A DNA stretch of 64,000 nt from G963691835 sp963691835 (GTDB lineage: Bacteria; Pseudomonadota; Alphaproteobacteria; Thalassobaculales; Thalassobaculaceae), in contig OY829383.1 in assembly GCA_963691835.1 (NCBI GenBank), positions 4,774,001 through 4,838,000 of the forward strand, read 5' to 3'. The notes beneath the pieces are model-generated. The model ran no database searches. It saw only the letters and a program-made list of their open reading frames with translations, and was not told where the DNA came from. The translations under genes were made by a program, and so were the position numbers. The stretch's first letter is position 1. Every line of letters starts with the position of its first letter. This document shows, one piece after another, positions 26,295-36,244 of the stretch.

Positions 26295-27398
26295 CTAGCT
26301 TTGGTTCAATCCGTATATGGTCTTAAGGCTTTTCCAGGCGGCCGCCGCAGTAAGGTCCGCCAACGGACCTGCAATCATTGGGCTGGCGTCTACTCCGCGT
26401 TCAATCACCTCTGTCAGCGCCTTGTGCACACCACCTCCAGTCGGAGAGCACCAAACAATGCGGGGATCGTATGATTCCAGGTCACGTAACCCCTCGACGT
26501 GCGCAAGAACCGAGGGCAAGCCCATGGACAGTGCTTCCACAGCGGCGACGCCGAGCCCCTCATACCGCGATGGCATAAGGAATACATCAGCCGCCGATAG
26601 GATATGTTCCACATCGGGCCGGACGCCGAGAAAACGAACACGGTCCTCGATACCGAGGTCCTTGGCCATTTGGCGCTCCGCATCCTCTTCTTGGCCAGTC
26701 CCTACATGCAGCATTACGCCGTCTATGCCCGCCTCGCATAATGCCGCCAGGCCTTCGATCGCAGCAGAGTGGTTCTTCTGGTGCGAGCAAGATCCGACCA
26801 CGGCGATCGCGATCTGGGTATCCGCCACGTGCAAATCCGCCCGGGCTAAGGTTTTCTGATGCGGGGTCGCAGGAGAGAACCGGTCATGATCAATCCATGT
26901 TTCCAGAACATCGCAAGTATTACCGAAACGCGCTTGTTCATTCTGTGCGACCGATGGCGACACCGCGAGCATTCGGCACTTGAGTATCACGCGCATAATG
27001 GCTCGTTGCAGATATCGGCGAATCCGCAGGTTCCCCGAGAACATAAAAACATTGTGGATGGAGCGTACGACATGCGGGTGTCGGCTAAAGTAGGCTGCGA
27101 GCGCAAGCCAGAACGATGCGCGCTCGCAATGAATGTGAACAACATCAGGGCACAAACTGCGGAATTCGCGCCACACCGCTAGAACGAAGCTTGGGTGCCT
27201 GCGGAACGGCACATGATGGACGGTGAAACCCGCGGCCTCTAACCTCGGCGCGAAACTGCCGACCAACTCCTCGCCGGTAGAAACAACATGATGGTTAACA
27301 TCGCCCTCCGCCTCAGGTCCAAGCATCTCCAAAAGCCGCTCGGCCCCCGAAGCCTCGAGCTGAGCAAGAACATGCACAATGACGGCGCGATCCTTCAT
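26295..27398 (-). CDS. GT4-type glycosyltransferase
   Basis: A 367-residue retaining glycosyltransferase of GT-B fold, probably adding a sugar to the lipid-linked repeat unit in the cytoplasm. The N-terminal domain has HVLAQLEASGAERLLEML and PDVVHIHCERAS. The C-terminal donor-binding domain has VGSCSHQKNH, RVRFLGVRPDVEHIL and the E-x7-E region SRYEGLGVAAVEALSMGLP. The ATG at 27398 is chosen because the 47 residues upstream have no family likeness. It is divergent from the next glycosyltransferase. Confidence 0.85.
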   Translation of the reverse strand: MKDRAVIVHVLAQLEASGAERLLEMLGPEAEGDVNHHVVSTGEELVGSFAPRLEAAGFTVHHVPFRRHPSFVLAVWREFRSLCPDVVHIHCERASFWLALAAYFSRHPHVVRSIHNVFMFSGNLRIRRYLQRAIMRVILKCRMLAVSPSVAQNEQARFGNTCDVLETWIDHDRFSPATPHQKTLARADLHVADTQIAIAVVGSCSHQKNHSAAIEGLAALCEAGIDGVMLHVGTGQEEDAERQMAKDLGIEDRVRFLGVRPDVEHILSAADVFLMPSRYEGLGVAAVEALSMGLPSVLAHVEGLRDLESYDPRIVWCSPTGGGVHKALTEVIERGVDASPMIAGPLADLTAAAAWKSLKTIYGLNQS

Positions 27399-27528
27399 TC
27401 TTGAGCCCTCGTTGGCGCACGATGATATACGTACCCGCTGCCGCGTTGCCGCGTGACCTGTCCGTAGCCTGACGTTTAGGCACCGTATCGATAGGGTCGG
27501 TTGTTTAGAAAAGCTTGGTGAAGCCGCT

Positions 27529-28695
27529 ATGGCCCTCAAGAAAGTTGGTATTGCAGCGCCTGCCGACCTCAGTCAACTGTCAGCCGTACTTGGAATCTAT
27601 CCGCAAAAGCTTCCGCGCGGGCTAGGCGGAAAGGTGGTGGTGCCGCTGATCGAAGGGCTATTGGAAAAGGGCCTAACCGTCAGCCTATACACCTATGACA
27701 TGGAGATCTCCGAGACGATGTGCTTCGAGGGTGACGGTTTTCGTGTCTTCGTCGCTCCATTCCGCAAACGCCACAGGATGCGAGACCTTATGGCCCTCGA
27801 GCGGCATCATATGTCAGCCATGATCGAAATGGACGAACCTGATCTGGTTAACGCCCATTGGGCCTACGAGTGCGCCCTTGGAGCCCTCTCCACAGGACGC
27901 CCAACCCTAACGACCTTGCACGACTGGGCGCCGTCGATCCTTTACCACAATCCGTCGGCATACCGGGCTGGTCGGCTTGTCATGTTCGCTCAAGCCCTTC
28001 TCCACAATCGCCAGCGCCACCTCAGCGCCGTCAATTCCACGATCGCCAAGCGGGTCAAAAAATGGACGGGACGCGACTGCCGGGTCATTCCTGATGCCAT
28101 CCTTGCGCGAGACTGTGTCCTGCGGCCCCCTCCCCTGTCCCAACGACCGCGTGTTCTTGCGATTAATCAGGGATTCTCACGCCGCAAGAACGTGAAGACC
28201 TTGCTTCGGGCAATGCCGGCCGTTCGAGCTGATATCCCGGACGCAACACTGGTGTTGGTTGGCGCCGACTTCGAGCCCGGTGGACCAGCAAACAAATGGG
28301 CGCGAGCGAACGAACTTGATCGAAGCGTGGAGTTTGTCGGCGAGGTCGATCATGAGACCTTGATTAAGCAGTTAGATAAGGCGGCAGTCTTGGCGCATGC
28401 CGCCGTCGAAGAAGCGTTTGGCATGGTTATGCTCGAAGCGATGGCGCGAGGCTTACCGGTTATCGCAGGGCGCGGCGTTGCCGGGCCGGAATTCGTCTTG
28501 GATGCAGGACGCAGCGGCCTCTTAGTTGACCCACGATCGCATCGGGCACTCGCGCGGGCGATCAGCGATCTTCTCGGGGATCAAAAGAAGTGGGCCAGCG
28601 TTGCAAGGGCCGGCCTCGACCGTGCTCAAACGATGTTCAGCGCCAAACGGGTAACTGACGAGTACATCTCCGCATACCGAGAAGTGTTGACCTAG
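27529..28695 (+). CDS. GT4-type glycosyltransferase
   Basis: A 388-residue GT-B glycosyltransferase. Landmarks are the glycine-rich loop LPRGLGGKVVVPLIEGLLEK, then PDLVNAHWAYECALG, LAINQGFSRRKNVKTLLRAM, VEFVGEVDHETL and EEAFGMVMLEAMARGLPVIA (E-x7-E). It starts 130 bp from the divergent glycosyltransferase. Sugar donor and linkage cannot be predicted. Confidence 0.85.
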   Translation: MALKKVGIAAPADLSQLSAVLGIYPQKLPRGLGGKVVVPLIEGLLEKGLTVSLYTYDMEISETMCFEGDGFRVFVAPFRKRHRMRDLMALERHHMSAMIEMDEPDLVNAHWAYECALGALSTGRPTLTTLHDWAPSILYHNPSAYRAGRLVMFAQALLHNRQRHLSAVNSTIAKRVKKWTGRDCRVIPDAILARDCVLRPPPLSQRPRVLAINQGFSRRKNVKTLLRAMPAVRADIPDATLVLVGADFEPGGPANKWARANELDRSVEFVGEVDHETLIKQLDKAAVLAHAAVEEAFGMVMLEAMARGLPVIAGRGVAGPEFVLDAGRSGLLVDPRSHRALARAISDLLGDQKKWASVARAGLDRAQTMFSAKRVTDEYISAYREVLT

Positions 28696-28791
28696 CCGCC
28701 GACATGATAGGCGAACAACCAGGCTGGATGACACGCCAGAACAACACATCGCGCGCAGATGACAATAGTTTCCTCAAACTAGGGGATTACC

Positions 28792-29940
28792 TCAGTTGCC
28801 TATTGCCTGGTCTTCCAAGATCGGCCGGACATATTCCGCAAGGATCAATCCTCGAACGCGGTTCGCCTCCGCGGAGGGGTGCAGATCGAACCGCCGATCA
28901 AGCACATACTTATCGGCAAGCACGCCTTGCGCATCTGCGAGCGAAATATCGACCACGAGATGACCATCTTTGAGAAGAGTCGACGCAAAACGTTTCCAAG
29001 CAAAGCGCGTTTCGGCGCCGTAGTCTGGGAGCTGCGCCACTATCGCAACTTGACCTCGTTCTTGAGAGATCGCGATGAACCTGTTCACAAGTGCCGCGTA
29101 GAGCGACCACGCATCCGCGTCCAGTTCCCAGGCGGTCGTTACACTCGCAAGGATCCATTGGTAGAACAGCCACCTACTCAGAACCTGGTCCAGAAGAGTC
29201 TTCACACGATTGCTGCAGAAGCCATCCCTCATCACCTTGCCATCCGGCAAACGCACGTATCGCGGCGTGGAAACCGCCATCCTCGAACTGCAGTCAGAGC
29301 GACGAACATGATTGCCTGAGGTAAGCAGGATATTAATCTCTCCCGCCGTATCCCGCCCGCTCTCAAGGATCGCGACGGCTTGATGAACACCATAACCAGG
29401 CTGCCCGAAGTTCCGAACCTCGGTCGCCGATAGGGCCTCGGCTAGTACTGCTGCGACGGTCTCTTCGTCTTCCACCCCTTGACCAAACGTGAAGGACCCG
29501 CCGAACAGGTTGATGCGGGTCAATGGGTCATCAACCGGTCGGGGCGTCACCCTGAAACCGTCGGCACCGATCGTGTAGATGACATCGTAGATGGCACGCC
29601 CTGAGGGATCCGTGAGGTTCGCGGCATAAACATTCGGTCTTGTTTGCAAACCGATATCGGTGTGCCGATGGTTCAACACGGGCGATACAGTGTTTACTGG
29701 TGTGACCAGCGCGGTCGCAGGACGGAAAATCCAACGAGTCGCGGCCTCCGTTGCCGCGAGCGCGACGCAGGTCGATGCAAGAACAACAAACAAAGCACGA
29801 TAACGCCTGAGCAATAACGCCATGCACGCAGCGAAAACCCCGCCCGCCAAGAACAACAATGAAATACTTCTTTCATCAAATGAAATCTTAAGAAGAGAAA
29901 CAGTCAAAATGGAAAAGACTAATGAGAACAATATTCTCAT
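28792..29940 (-). CDS. Membrane-anchored SGNH/GDSL-like protein
   Basis: A 382-residue protein with two to three N-terminal membrane segments (MRILFSLVFSILTVSLLK, then ISLLFLAGGVFAACMALLL and LFVVLASTCVALAA) and a periplasmic SGNH-like domain. The nucleophile block is INLFGGSFTFGQGVEDEET, an Asn/Gly pair fits LLTSGNHVRR, and the His block fits DLHPSAEANR. Such proteins often add or remove acyl groups on surface polysaccharides, so it may decorate the polymer made here. The enzyme activity is inferred. Confidence 0.68.
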   Translation of the reverse strand: MRILFSLVFSILTVSLLKISFDERSISLLFLAGGVFAACMALLLRRYRALFVVLASTCVALAATEAATRWIFRPATALVTPVNTVSPVLNHRHTDIGLQTRPNVYAANLTDPSGRAIYDVIYTIGADGFRVTPRPVDDPLTRINLFGGSFTFGQGVEDEETVAAVLAEALSATEVRNFGQPGYGVHQAVAILESGRDTAGEINILLTSGNHVRRSDCSSRMAVSTPRYVRLPDGKVMRDGFCSNRVKTLLDQVLSRWLFYQWILASVTTAWELDADAWSLYAALVNRFIAISQERGQVAIVAQLPDYGAETRFAWKRFASTLLKDGHLVVDISLADAQGVLADKYVLDRRFDLHPSAEANRVRGLILAEYVRPILEDQAIGN

Positions 29941-30692
29941 GGCATTTCCTCAAACCCGCCCATTCACAAAACGATAAGAAGAGTGATTCCAGGTGTTTGA
30001 CCAGCTTTTTCTCTACTATGTATCCTTAGATCAAGCTGCGATGGGCGTGAAACCATCCATCATCTCTCCGCCAACTACCAACCGCTCCTGGCATGTGCCC
30101 TATGCATGAGACTGAAGTAGAGGCGGGCGCGCGTCACCATATACCAACTCAGTCCGCACCTATCGTCAGCGCAGAAGATACTGGGCGATCATCGCCTGCG
30201 TAAGACAGTTCGGGCGATTTTGCAGCAGTTCTACCGCGCGGGCGACTGCGTGGGTGATGGTAAACACCGAAGGCTGCGGAACATGTGTGGCATTCAAGTG
30301 GTTACGATCTTTTGAGAGCTCCTCTACCCAGCGGGTCCAATAACCTTAGGGAATCAAGTGCTTAATTAGTGTGGCCGAAATCAGAAAGACTATTGCTGCT
30401 GGCAAACCCCGCAGGCAGAAGAACCGGGACTTCGTTCGTGTTCGATCAAGCCATTTTTCTGGACCTGGTCGGATGAACGCTCGGATGAGTTCGCCCGGTG
30501 AAAGTAGTCCAGAGAGGTTCCCGCCTAGACGAAACCCAATAGTCACGTCGGAACCGATCGGCTCAGGGACTAGCTCTCCCGGCCAACGCTGGTGATATAC
30601 ACCAGAGTCTATAGCGTCCAGTAGAGAGGTGCCGCCCGTAATTTTCACCCTAAACGCAGCCTGTTATCTGACAAGGTCGGAGGACGATCGAT
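29941..30692. other. Intergenic stretch, mostly without recognisable content
   Basis: About 750 bp between the SGNH gene and the nucleotidyltransferase gene. The only candidate is a 100-codon minus-strand frame at 30346-30648 (GTG start) ending in a hydrophobic tail (LPAAIVFLISATLIKHLIP). No ribosome site or family supports it. It could instead be leftover DNA. Confidence 0.4.
30346..30648 (-). CDS. Doubtful small ORF with C-terminal hydrophobic tail
   Basis: A 100-residue open frame with a GTG start and no clear ribosome site. The last ~20 residues are hydrophobic and could form a tail anchor. No family is recognised, and it may be spurious. It is kept only because it fills most of an otherwise empty region. 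Confidence 0.2.
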   Translation of the reverse strand: MKITGGTSLLDAIDSGVYHQRWPGELVPEPIGSDVTIGFRLGGNLSGLLSPGELIRAFIRPGPEKWLDRTRTKSRFFCLRGLPAAIVFLISATLIKHLIP

Positions 30693-31847
30693 TTGAATCT
30701 GTTTTCGAGCAAGGGGTTGGAGACTTTGCGTCGTGTCCTCGCCGAGAGTACCTGCGACCAACGGAGCTCGTGGCCGGACATTGATTGGCGAGCCGTTGAT
30801 TGGAACGCAACCTTTGACGCGGCTCAGAGGCACCGTGTCAAAGGCATTCTGGCCTACGAGATCTGCAACGGGCGGGTCGATGGCGCACCAGAGGATGTCC
30901 GCCACGCCGCTAAGAGCATTCGGCGCCTAAACGCTTTGTCCGCCGAGCGAAACGCACGTCAATTGGGAAGGCTTAAAGAAGCCGCTGCCGCGGCAAAACT
31001 GCAGCTGCAAGAGTTCAAGGGCAACGCCCTTGCCGATTGGGCCTATCCCGATCGGGCGTCACGCGACGGGGGGGATCTGGATCTACTTGCGCCAGTGAAA
31101 CAGGTTCCAGACGTTCATGCCGTGCTCAGGGACCTAGGTTACCGCTCATCCTTCGGCGATGTACTTGTATCGGGCCGATCCAATGACGTCTTGGTATCTG
31201 CAACGCATACGATGGAGTTCGCCGCCCCAGCGGATGGCGTCACGGTGGAGTTGCATTGGCGCTGGACCCGAAATCGCCTTCTCCTGCCATTCGACACGGG
31301 CATCATGTACGGCGGAAAGTCAGGGGACCAGGCTGTCGAGATGTTTATCTATCTTTGCGTCCACGGCGGCCTGCACCAATGGTGCATGTTGAAGTGGCTT
31401 TACGATATCCATCGTTTGATGTCGGTCCGGATTGAAAGTCCTATCGACTGGCGAGCCGTTCGTGCGCGAAGCCGCACGCTCAAGGTTGAGAGATGGATTG
31501 CACTCGCCGTGCATCTTTCGGAGGTTGTGTTTCGCACGCGAGTCCCCGAAGAACTCCGAATGCCTCGCCCAGCATCACTTGTTTCGAAGTGTTTGGGAGA
31601 ACTCGCCGCCAGTCGTCCTTCGCCGGGTGCACTTCGACCTGGGCCTCTTTCCAGCCTGACGATGAACAGAGCATTGGCCTCTTCGGCGAGCCATTTCTTG
31701 AAGATTTTCGGGCATGAGGTCGTGGTGCCGACGGCGGCTGATATCGCAAGCGCAGTAGAACGCGGTTGGGATCCCCGGCTCGCCTATGCGATCCGGCCAT
31801 TCGGCTATTTGGCTCGCGCGTTTCGCCGTACCGGCTCGGGGACCTGA
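30693..31847 (+). CDS. Nucleotidyltransferase family protein (NTP_transf_5)
   Basis: A 384-residue putative nucleotidyltransferase. The key motif is ASRDGGDLDLLAPV, the Asp pair of the NTP_transf_5 family, followed by THTMEFAAPADGVTVELHWRW in two strands and a helical C-terminus. The start is a TTG at 30693 with GGAGG nine bases upstream. Such proteins occur in polysaccharide loci and also in some lasso clusters, here about 5 kb from the lasso genes. The substrate is unknown. Confidence 0.75.
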   Translation: MNLFSSKGLETLRRVLAESTCDQRSSWPDIDWRAVDWNATFDAAQRHRVKGILAYEICNGRVDGAPEDVRHAAKSIRRLNALSAERNARQLGRLKEAAAAAKLQLQEFKGNALADWAYPDRASRDGGDLDLLAPVKQVPDVHAVLRDLGYRSSFGDVLVSGRSNDVLVSATHTMEFAAPADGVTVELHWRWTRNRLLLPFDTGIMYGGKSGDQAVEMFIYLCVHGGLHQWCMLKWLYDIHRLMSVRIESPIDWRAVRARSRTLKVERWIALAVHLSEVVFRTRVPEELRMPRPASLVSKCLGELAASRPSPGALRPGPLSSLTMNRALASSASHFLKIFGHEVVVPTAADIASAVERGWDPRLAYAIRPFGYLARAFRRTGSGT

Positions 31848-32010
31848 ACAGCCCTTCAGCGCCGTCGCAGCCCGTCTCTTTTCCCGGTGTCTCTAGTGGT
31901 GAGGGTTTGATGCCCAGCGGTTGCAAGGTTCTATTCGGCGTGGCAGAGAATGCCAAATCCGCTTTGCTTTGTCGCTTGGGCCCCTGATCGGAATGTAACT
32001 CCCCGCTGTC

Positions 32011-33321
32011 TTGGAGACCGCCGCCCTCGGCCTGCTTGTTCTGGTCCCGACTGCAGCGTTCCTACTGCTATCAATGATCTGGTGGTCACCGCTGATTGTT
32101 GCGGCGCTTCTGGCCGCTGTGATTGACGGACACTTTGGCCTAAAGCTGGGTATCTCTACAGAGTTCTTCCGTGTCGCAGCGCTGGATATTCTCTCCGTAG
32201 TGGCTGCGATTGCTGCCGGTTTGCGGTTGCTGTCAGGCGCTTCACTGAACGCACTCCAGGTGTGTTGGCTGATCTTTACATGCATCTTGGCGGTCAGTTT
32301 TGTTAAGGGCACGTTGGCGTTCGGCCTTCAAGCCGCAGGCTCCTACTATCGACCGTTCCTTTATCTCACCGTGTTCGGATCCTACGCACTCACGTTTCCC
32401 TGGACGTCATCTGCAGTCGACTGGTTCGTCCGTATCTTGCTCGGAACCGCCGCGCTGATTGCCATTATGTGCCTTGTCCTTTGGGTCACTCCGGGAGCGC
32501 TCGACCTAGGCTTCACCGATAACGCACGCTACGCATACCAACAACGCCGCGTCCTTCCGGCTGCAAGCTCTTTCTTCCTTGCGCAGGTCGGGTTGATCGC
32601 GATTGGTGCGCATTTGCGCAACGCAAACTCAATCCCATTGATTGTAATGGGCGTCGTATGTCTGTTCCTCGTCGCCCTGCTGTTTCACCGTAGCGTCTGG
32701 ATCACCGCACTTTTTGGATTGGCAGTTCTCATTATTGCGCAGCCCCGGGTGCTGGCCTCCTATCTGGCGGTGCTCTCAATGGCGACGCTGGCCGTTGTGG
32801 CCGTCAGCGGAGCTTTCGCGGCCTTCGGCGGGGATCTTTGGTCAAGGCCCTTGCAGTCGGCAGTTGCTGAGGTGTTCTCTGACCAAAGCTCACTCGATTG
32901 GCGCGTAACGGGGTGGCAGATCTTAGTGGAACGCAATCTGGAGGCAGGGATCGGCACCATACTGTTCGGGGCCGGCTTCGGGGTCGGTTATGACCGCTTC
33001 ATTGGGCTCTCGGAAGTGGATGTCGCGCCGCACAGCTTATACGTAACCTTGTTCATCAATGCCGGGGTGCTTGGCGTCTTCGCATGGGCCGCTTTTACCG
33101 CGTTCCTCAGCATTGGCCTTCTACGGGCCGTGCCAACATCATCACGATACTTTAGCGGGCCGGTGGGATGCGCGCTGGTCGCCATGATGGTTTTCTTCGG
33201 AGTGCCTTACAACATCCCACCTGAGCAAGGCTTGCTGATTGGCCTTCTTGCAACGATCGCATCTCACTCCACTACGCGCCAAAGCGCCGGCCAGACCGCC
33301 CATCTAAGAACTCAACGATGA
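32011..33321 (+). CDS. O-antigen ligase/polymerase-like membrane protein (Wzy type)
   Basis: A 436-residue protein with about ten to twelve membrane segments and a large periplasmic loop between 270 and 330 (SLDWRVTGWQILVERNLEAG, GAGFGVGYDR, APHSLYVTLFINAGVLG). The SLYV/G pattern near the end of the loop is typical of Wzy_C/WaaL proteins, which polymerise or transfer glycans at the periplasmic face. The start is a TTG; an in-frame stop just upstream rules out a longer form. The stop overlaps the next start (ATGA). Confidence 0.75.
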   Translation: METAALGLLVLVPTAAFLLLSMIWWSPLIVAALLAAVIDGHFGLKLGISTEFFRVAALDILSVVAAIAAGLRLLSGASLNALQVCWLIFTCILAVSFVKGTLAFGLQAAGSYYRPFLYLTVFGSYALTFPWTSSAVDWFVRILLGTAALIAIMCLVLWVTPGALDLGFTDNARYAYQQRRVLPAASSFFLAQVGLIAIGAHLRNANSIPLIVMGVVCLFLVALLFHRSVWITALFGLAVLIIAQPRVLASYLAVLSMATLAVVAVSGAFAAFGGDLWSRPLQSAVAEVFSDQSSLDWRVTGWQILVERNLEAGIGTILFGAGFGVGYDRFIGLSEVDVAPHSLYVTLFINAGVLGVFAWAAFTAFLSIGLLRAVPTSSRYFSGPVGCALVAMMVFFGVPYNIPPEQGLLIGLLATIASHSTTRQSAGQTAHLRTQR

Positions 33322-35393
33322 CTGAACTGCGCCGAATTGTTGCGGTGCTTGCTTGCCATTCGCGCTGCGCCACAACACTTCAAGGCTTGGGGGCACTGAA
33401 AGCCCAAGACTTACCTCCAAACCTCCAGGTCGAAACGGTCCTCGTCGATGACGGGAGCACGGACGGTACGGTCGACGCTGTCCGCAGCGCGTTTACCGAA
33501 GTACGGGTTCTGTGCGCAGATGGATCGTTGTGGTGGGCGGGCGCCATGGCACTTGGTGTAAACGAAGCCGTTGGCATGCAGCCGGAATTTGTCCTCTGGC
33601 TGAACGATGACGTTGTCCTGGATCGCGACGCCCTGGAGCGATTGGTGGTCGCGGCGGATGCGGTATTCAAACGCGAAGGACAAGCCGGCATCATCGTAGG
33701 CGCGACCCGCCAAAGTCGCTTCGGCGTGACAAGCTACGGAGGCCAAAGGCGAGTCGGTCGGCATCCATTGAAGACTGTCTTGATTGAGCCAGACGGTACA
33801 CTCCAAGCATGCGATACCTTTCAGGGAAACGTGGTGCTGGTTCCGACCCAAGTTCTCCTCGCTCTGGGCGGTATTCCTGAAATACTGAAAGGTGTCCAGG
33901 GAATGGCGGACACCGAGTTCGGTTTGCGAGCCCGAGCTGCGGGCGTTCCGGTCATTCTGACGCCCTCCATCGTCGGCACGTGTTCACTGAACACCAGCGT
34001 TCTCGAGTGGAGACGACCCGAACTCACCTTGTGGCAGAGGTTTCGAAGTGTCTTTGGCCCAAAGGGATTTCCGATCGGCTCGACCATCTGGTTCATGCGA
34101 CGCTATGGCGGATGGCTCTGGTGGTATTGGCTCCTCTCCGTCTGGGGGCATGCGTTTCTCCAATCCTTATGGCCGGCCCGGCAACGGGCGTCTCCGTGGC
34201 GGTTGGCAATGATGGTGGGGGTTGTCGCACCCTACCGAGCTCGACAGATTGCGGGTTTGTCGGCAACGGAAGACTTGCAGGCGACCGTTTATTTCGGCCC
34301 GGGCCTAAAGCAAGGCTGGCTGGCGGAGTCTGTGGCTGCCAGCGCGATTTCTCTGCCGACCTCGGTTGGCAGAAACTGGTTCTGGCCGGCGGGACGCGGG
34401 CGGCGGATCTGGACTTCAGGGACGCTGGGCGCAGTTTTGGGCGGATCTGAAGCCGTACTCCTTAGCTTCCACGTCCACGACCTTTCGGTCTGGTTCGCCG
34501 TATTGATGCGGCGGATAACGGGTTGGCCGAAAGTTTTACTCTACGGTCACTTTGGTCTTGATCGCACGACGGCAAGCGGCCTGAGGGCCGTTTTTCAGAG
34601 TTTTCGGCGGCGCTTGCGCATCTTGCTTGCGAAGAATGGCGACGCAATCCTGCCCTATACTTCGTCAGGAAGTGAAGCGTGCTTGCGGGCGGGCATCGAT
34701 CGGGATCGGATCTTCGTGACGCACAATAGCGTCGACATTGAGAGTATCCGAAGAGCCTGCGGTCAGGTCGACGACGGTACATTGCAAACGGTGCGCGATC
34801 GGATCGGTCTGCCAGCCAAACCAATGTTCCTGATCGTCAGCCGGCTCTATCCTGCCAAGCGCGTGGATCTCGCCATCGACGCGATAAACGAGTTGGGTCG
34901 AAGAGGCCATGACTGCACGCTCGCTATCGTCGGCGACGGCCCCTCAAAGGCTGGGTTGGTCAATCAGGCCCTGAACGATCCGCGGGTACGATTCTTGGAC
35001 GCGACTTCCGACGAGACAGCCTTAGCGCCCCTCTTCAAACTCTCGACGGCACTTCTCCTGCCTGGTGCCGCAGGGCTCGCTGTGGTGCATGCTTTCGGGT
35101 ACGGAGTCCCTGTCATTCTCTGCCCCGCCGACACCCATGGACCAGAAGCAGACTACATGGTGGACGGCAAAAACGGCCTGATGAGCGACGCGCAAGATTC
35201 ATCATCATTGGCCGACAAGATGACCCAACTGCTCGAAGACTCAGATCTCCAACGCCATCTCCGCCAAGGTGCAAGCAAAACCGCCGATGGTTTAGGGGTC
35301 CAGCATGGCGTTCAGGCGATCATCGATGCTGTCATGTTTGTCCGGGACAAGGCATCGGCTGTGTATCCAAAGACAACGACGCCCTCAAAATGA
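33318..35393 (+). CDS. Fused GT2-GT4 glycosyltransferase
   Basis: A 691-residue two-domain enzyme. Residues 1 to ~250 are a GT2 (GT-A) domain with VETVLVDDGSTDGTVDAV, the donor DxD-like LWLNDDVVLD and ED-like MADTEFGLRARAAG. A Trp-rich linker (FMRRYGGWLWWYWLLSVWGH) may touch the membrane. Residues ~310-691 are a GT4 (GT-B) domain with HNSVDIESIRRA, LIVSRLYPAKRVDLAIDAI and a weak LLLPGAAGLAVVHAFGYGVP in place of the E-x7-E. It would add two sugars in sequence. It overlaps the polymerase gene by 4 bp. Confidence 0.83.
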   Translation: MTELRRIVAVLACHSRCATTLQGLGALKAQDLPPNLQVETVLVDDGSTDGTVDAVRSAFTEVRVLCADGSLWWAGAMALGVNEAVGMQPEFVLWLNDDVVLDRDALERLVVAADAVFKREGQAGIIVGATRQSRFGVTSYGGQRRVGRHPLKTVLIEPDGTLQACDTFQGNVVLVPTQVLLALGGIPEILKGVQGMADTEFGLRARAAGVPVILTPSIVGTCSLNTSVLEWRRPELTLWQRFRSVFGPKGFPIGSTIWFMRRYGGWLWWYWLLSVWGHAFLQSLWPARQRASPWRLAMMVGVVAPYRARQIAGLSATEDLQATVYFGPGLKQGWLAESVAASAISLPTSVGRNWFWPAGRGRRIWTSGTLGAVLGGSEAVLLSFHVHDLSVWFAVLMRRITGWPKVLLYGHFGLDRTTASGLRAVFQSFRRRLRILLAKNGDAILPYTSSGSEACLRAGIDRDRIFVTHNSVDIESIRRACGQVDDGTLQTVRDRIGLPAKPMFLIVSRLYPAKRVDLAIDAINELGRRGHDCTLAIVGDGPSKAGLVNQALNDPRVRFLDATSDETALAPLFKLSTALLLPGAAGLAVVHAFGYGVPVILCPADTHGPEADYMVDGKNGLMSDAQDSSSLADKMTQLLEDSDLQRHLRQGASKTADGLGVQHGVQAIIDAVMFVRDKASAVYPKTTTPSK

Positions 35394-36244
35394 GCCGGGA
35401 CACGCTGATCAAGGTCTCTCGTCGCCTTGAGGATTGGACGCTACCGGAACGCATGTGAGTTCGGCGATTTGTGGCTCGTACCCTTAACGTTGACGGTCTG
35501 CCTCTTGACCCCGGGGCCTTAGATCTGAGCAAGAGAACAGGTCTGGTTTGAAGAATAATCGATCAGCTTCGACCGCCAGTTTCGTGCTGGGTCGTCGATC
35601 TGGTGAGACGCGACAGCAACGATCTCTTGGCAGTTGCTTGTTTCCTGACTATCAAAATCGGCATGGTCGACTTTCCATTGATAGTTCACGGCGTGTGTTA
35701 ATTAGACGACCCTTCAGAGGCGCTAAAGAAATGCCATCGAGCAATCGCTCCTGGTGGGAGAAATTCGGAGGTTTATCCGTTTTTCGCTTTTGAAGGTCGC
35801 AGCATTGACCTGTCCCGATAGGAGTTCATAGAAGCCCAACGCGCGTTGGAGCCTGCCGGGTTCGAGGTCGGTTGTCATACGAAAGAACCTGATGCGTTGA
35901 CTGAGCTGAGCAACTCGGCGATGCACTGGCCGGCGCTCAGACAGTGCAGGCATTGCGCAATCTCCTTCGCCAAGGCGGGTGTTTGCCAGGTTTAGGAAGG
36001 CGATCAATCTTCGCTCGGGCGCCAGAGGTCCTGATCAGGTGTCACGTTTCTTCCCACACGCGCCAAGGCCCGATATCGTCTCCCACCTCTGGGGCAATAG
36101 TTGGCAAATCATGGATGGCTGCTCATGGTCCGCTTTGTAAGCGATACTGAAAAGGCTGCGAGCGGCCACTGAACTCAGTACGACCGTCGGGCAGTTGGTT
36201 AAAGCGCCGGAGCGGCCGTCGCAGGTGCCTTTGGAAGGTGGGTC
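35394..36244. other. Gene-free stretch inside the polysaccharide locus
   Basis: About 850 bp with only scattered short frames that have no family likeness or ribosome sites. It may be decayed gene or IS sequence, but no transposase motif was found. Confidence 0.5.
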
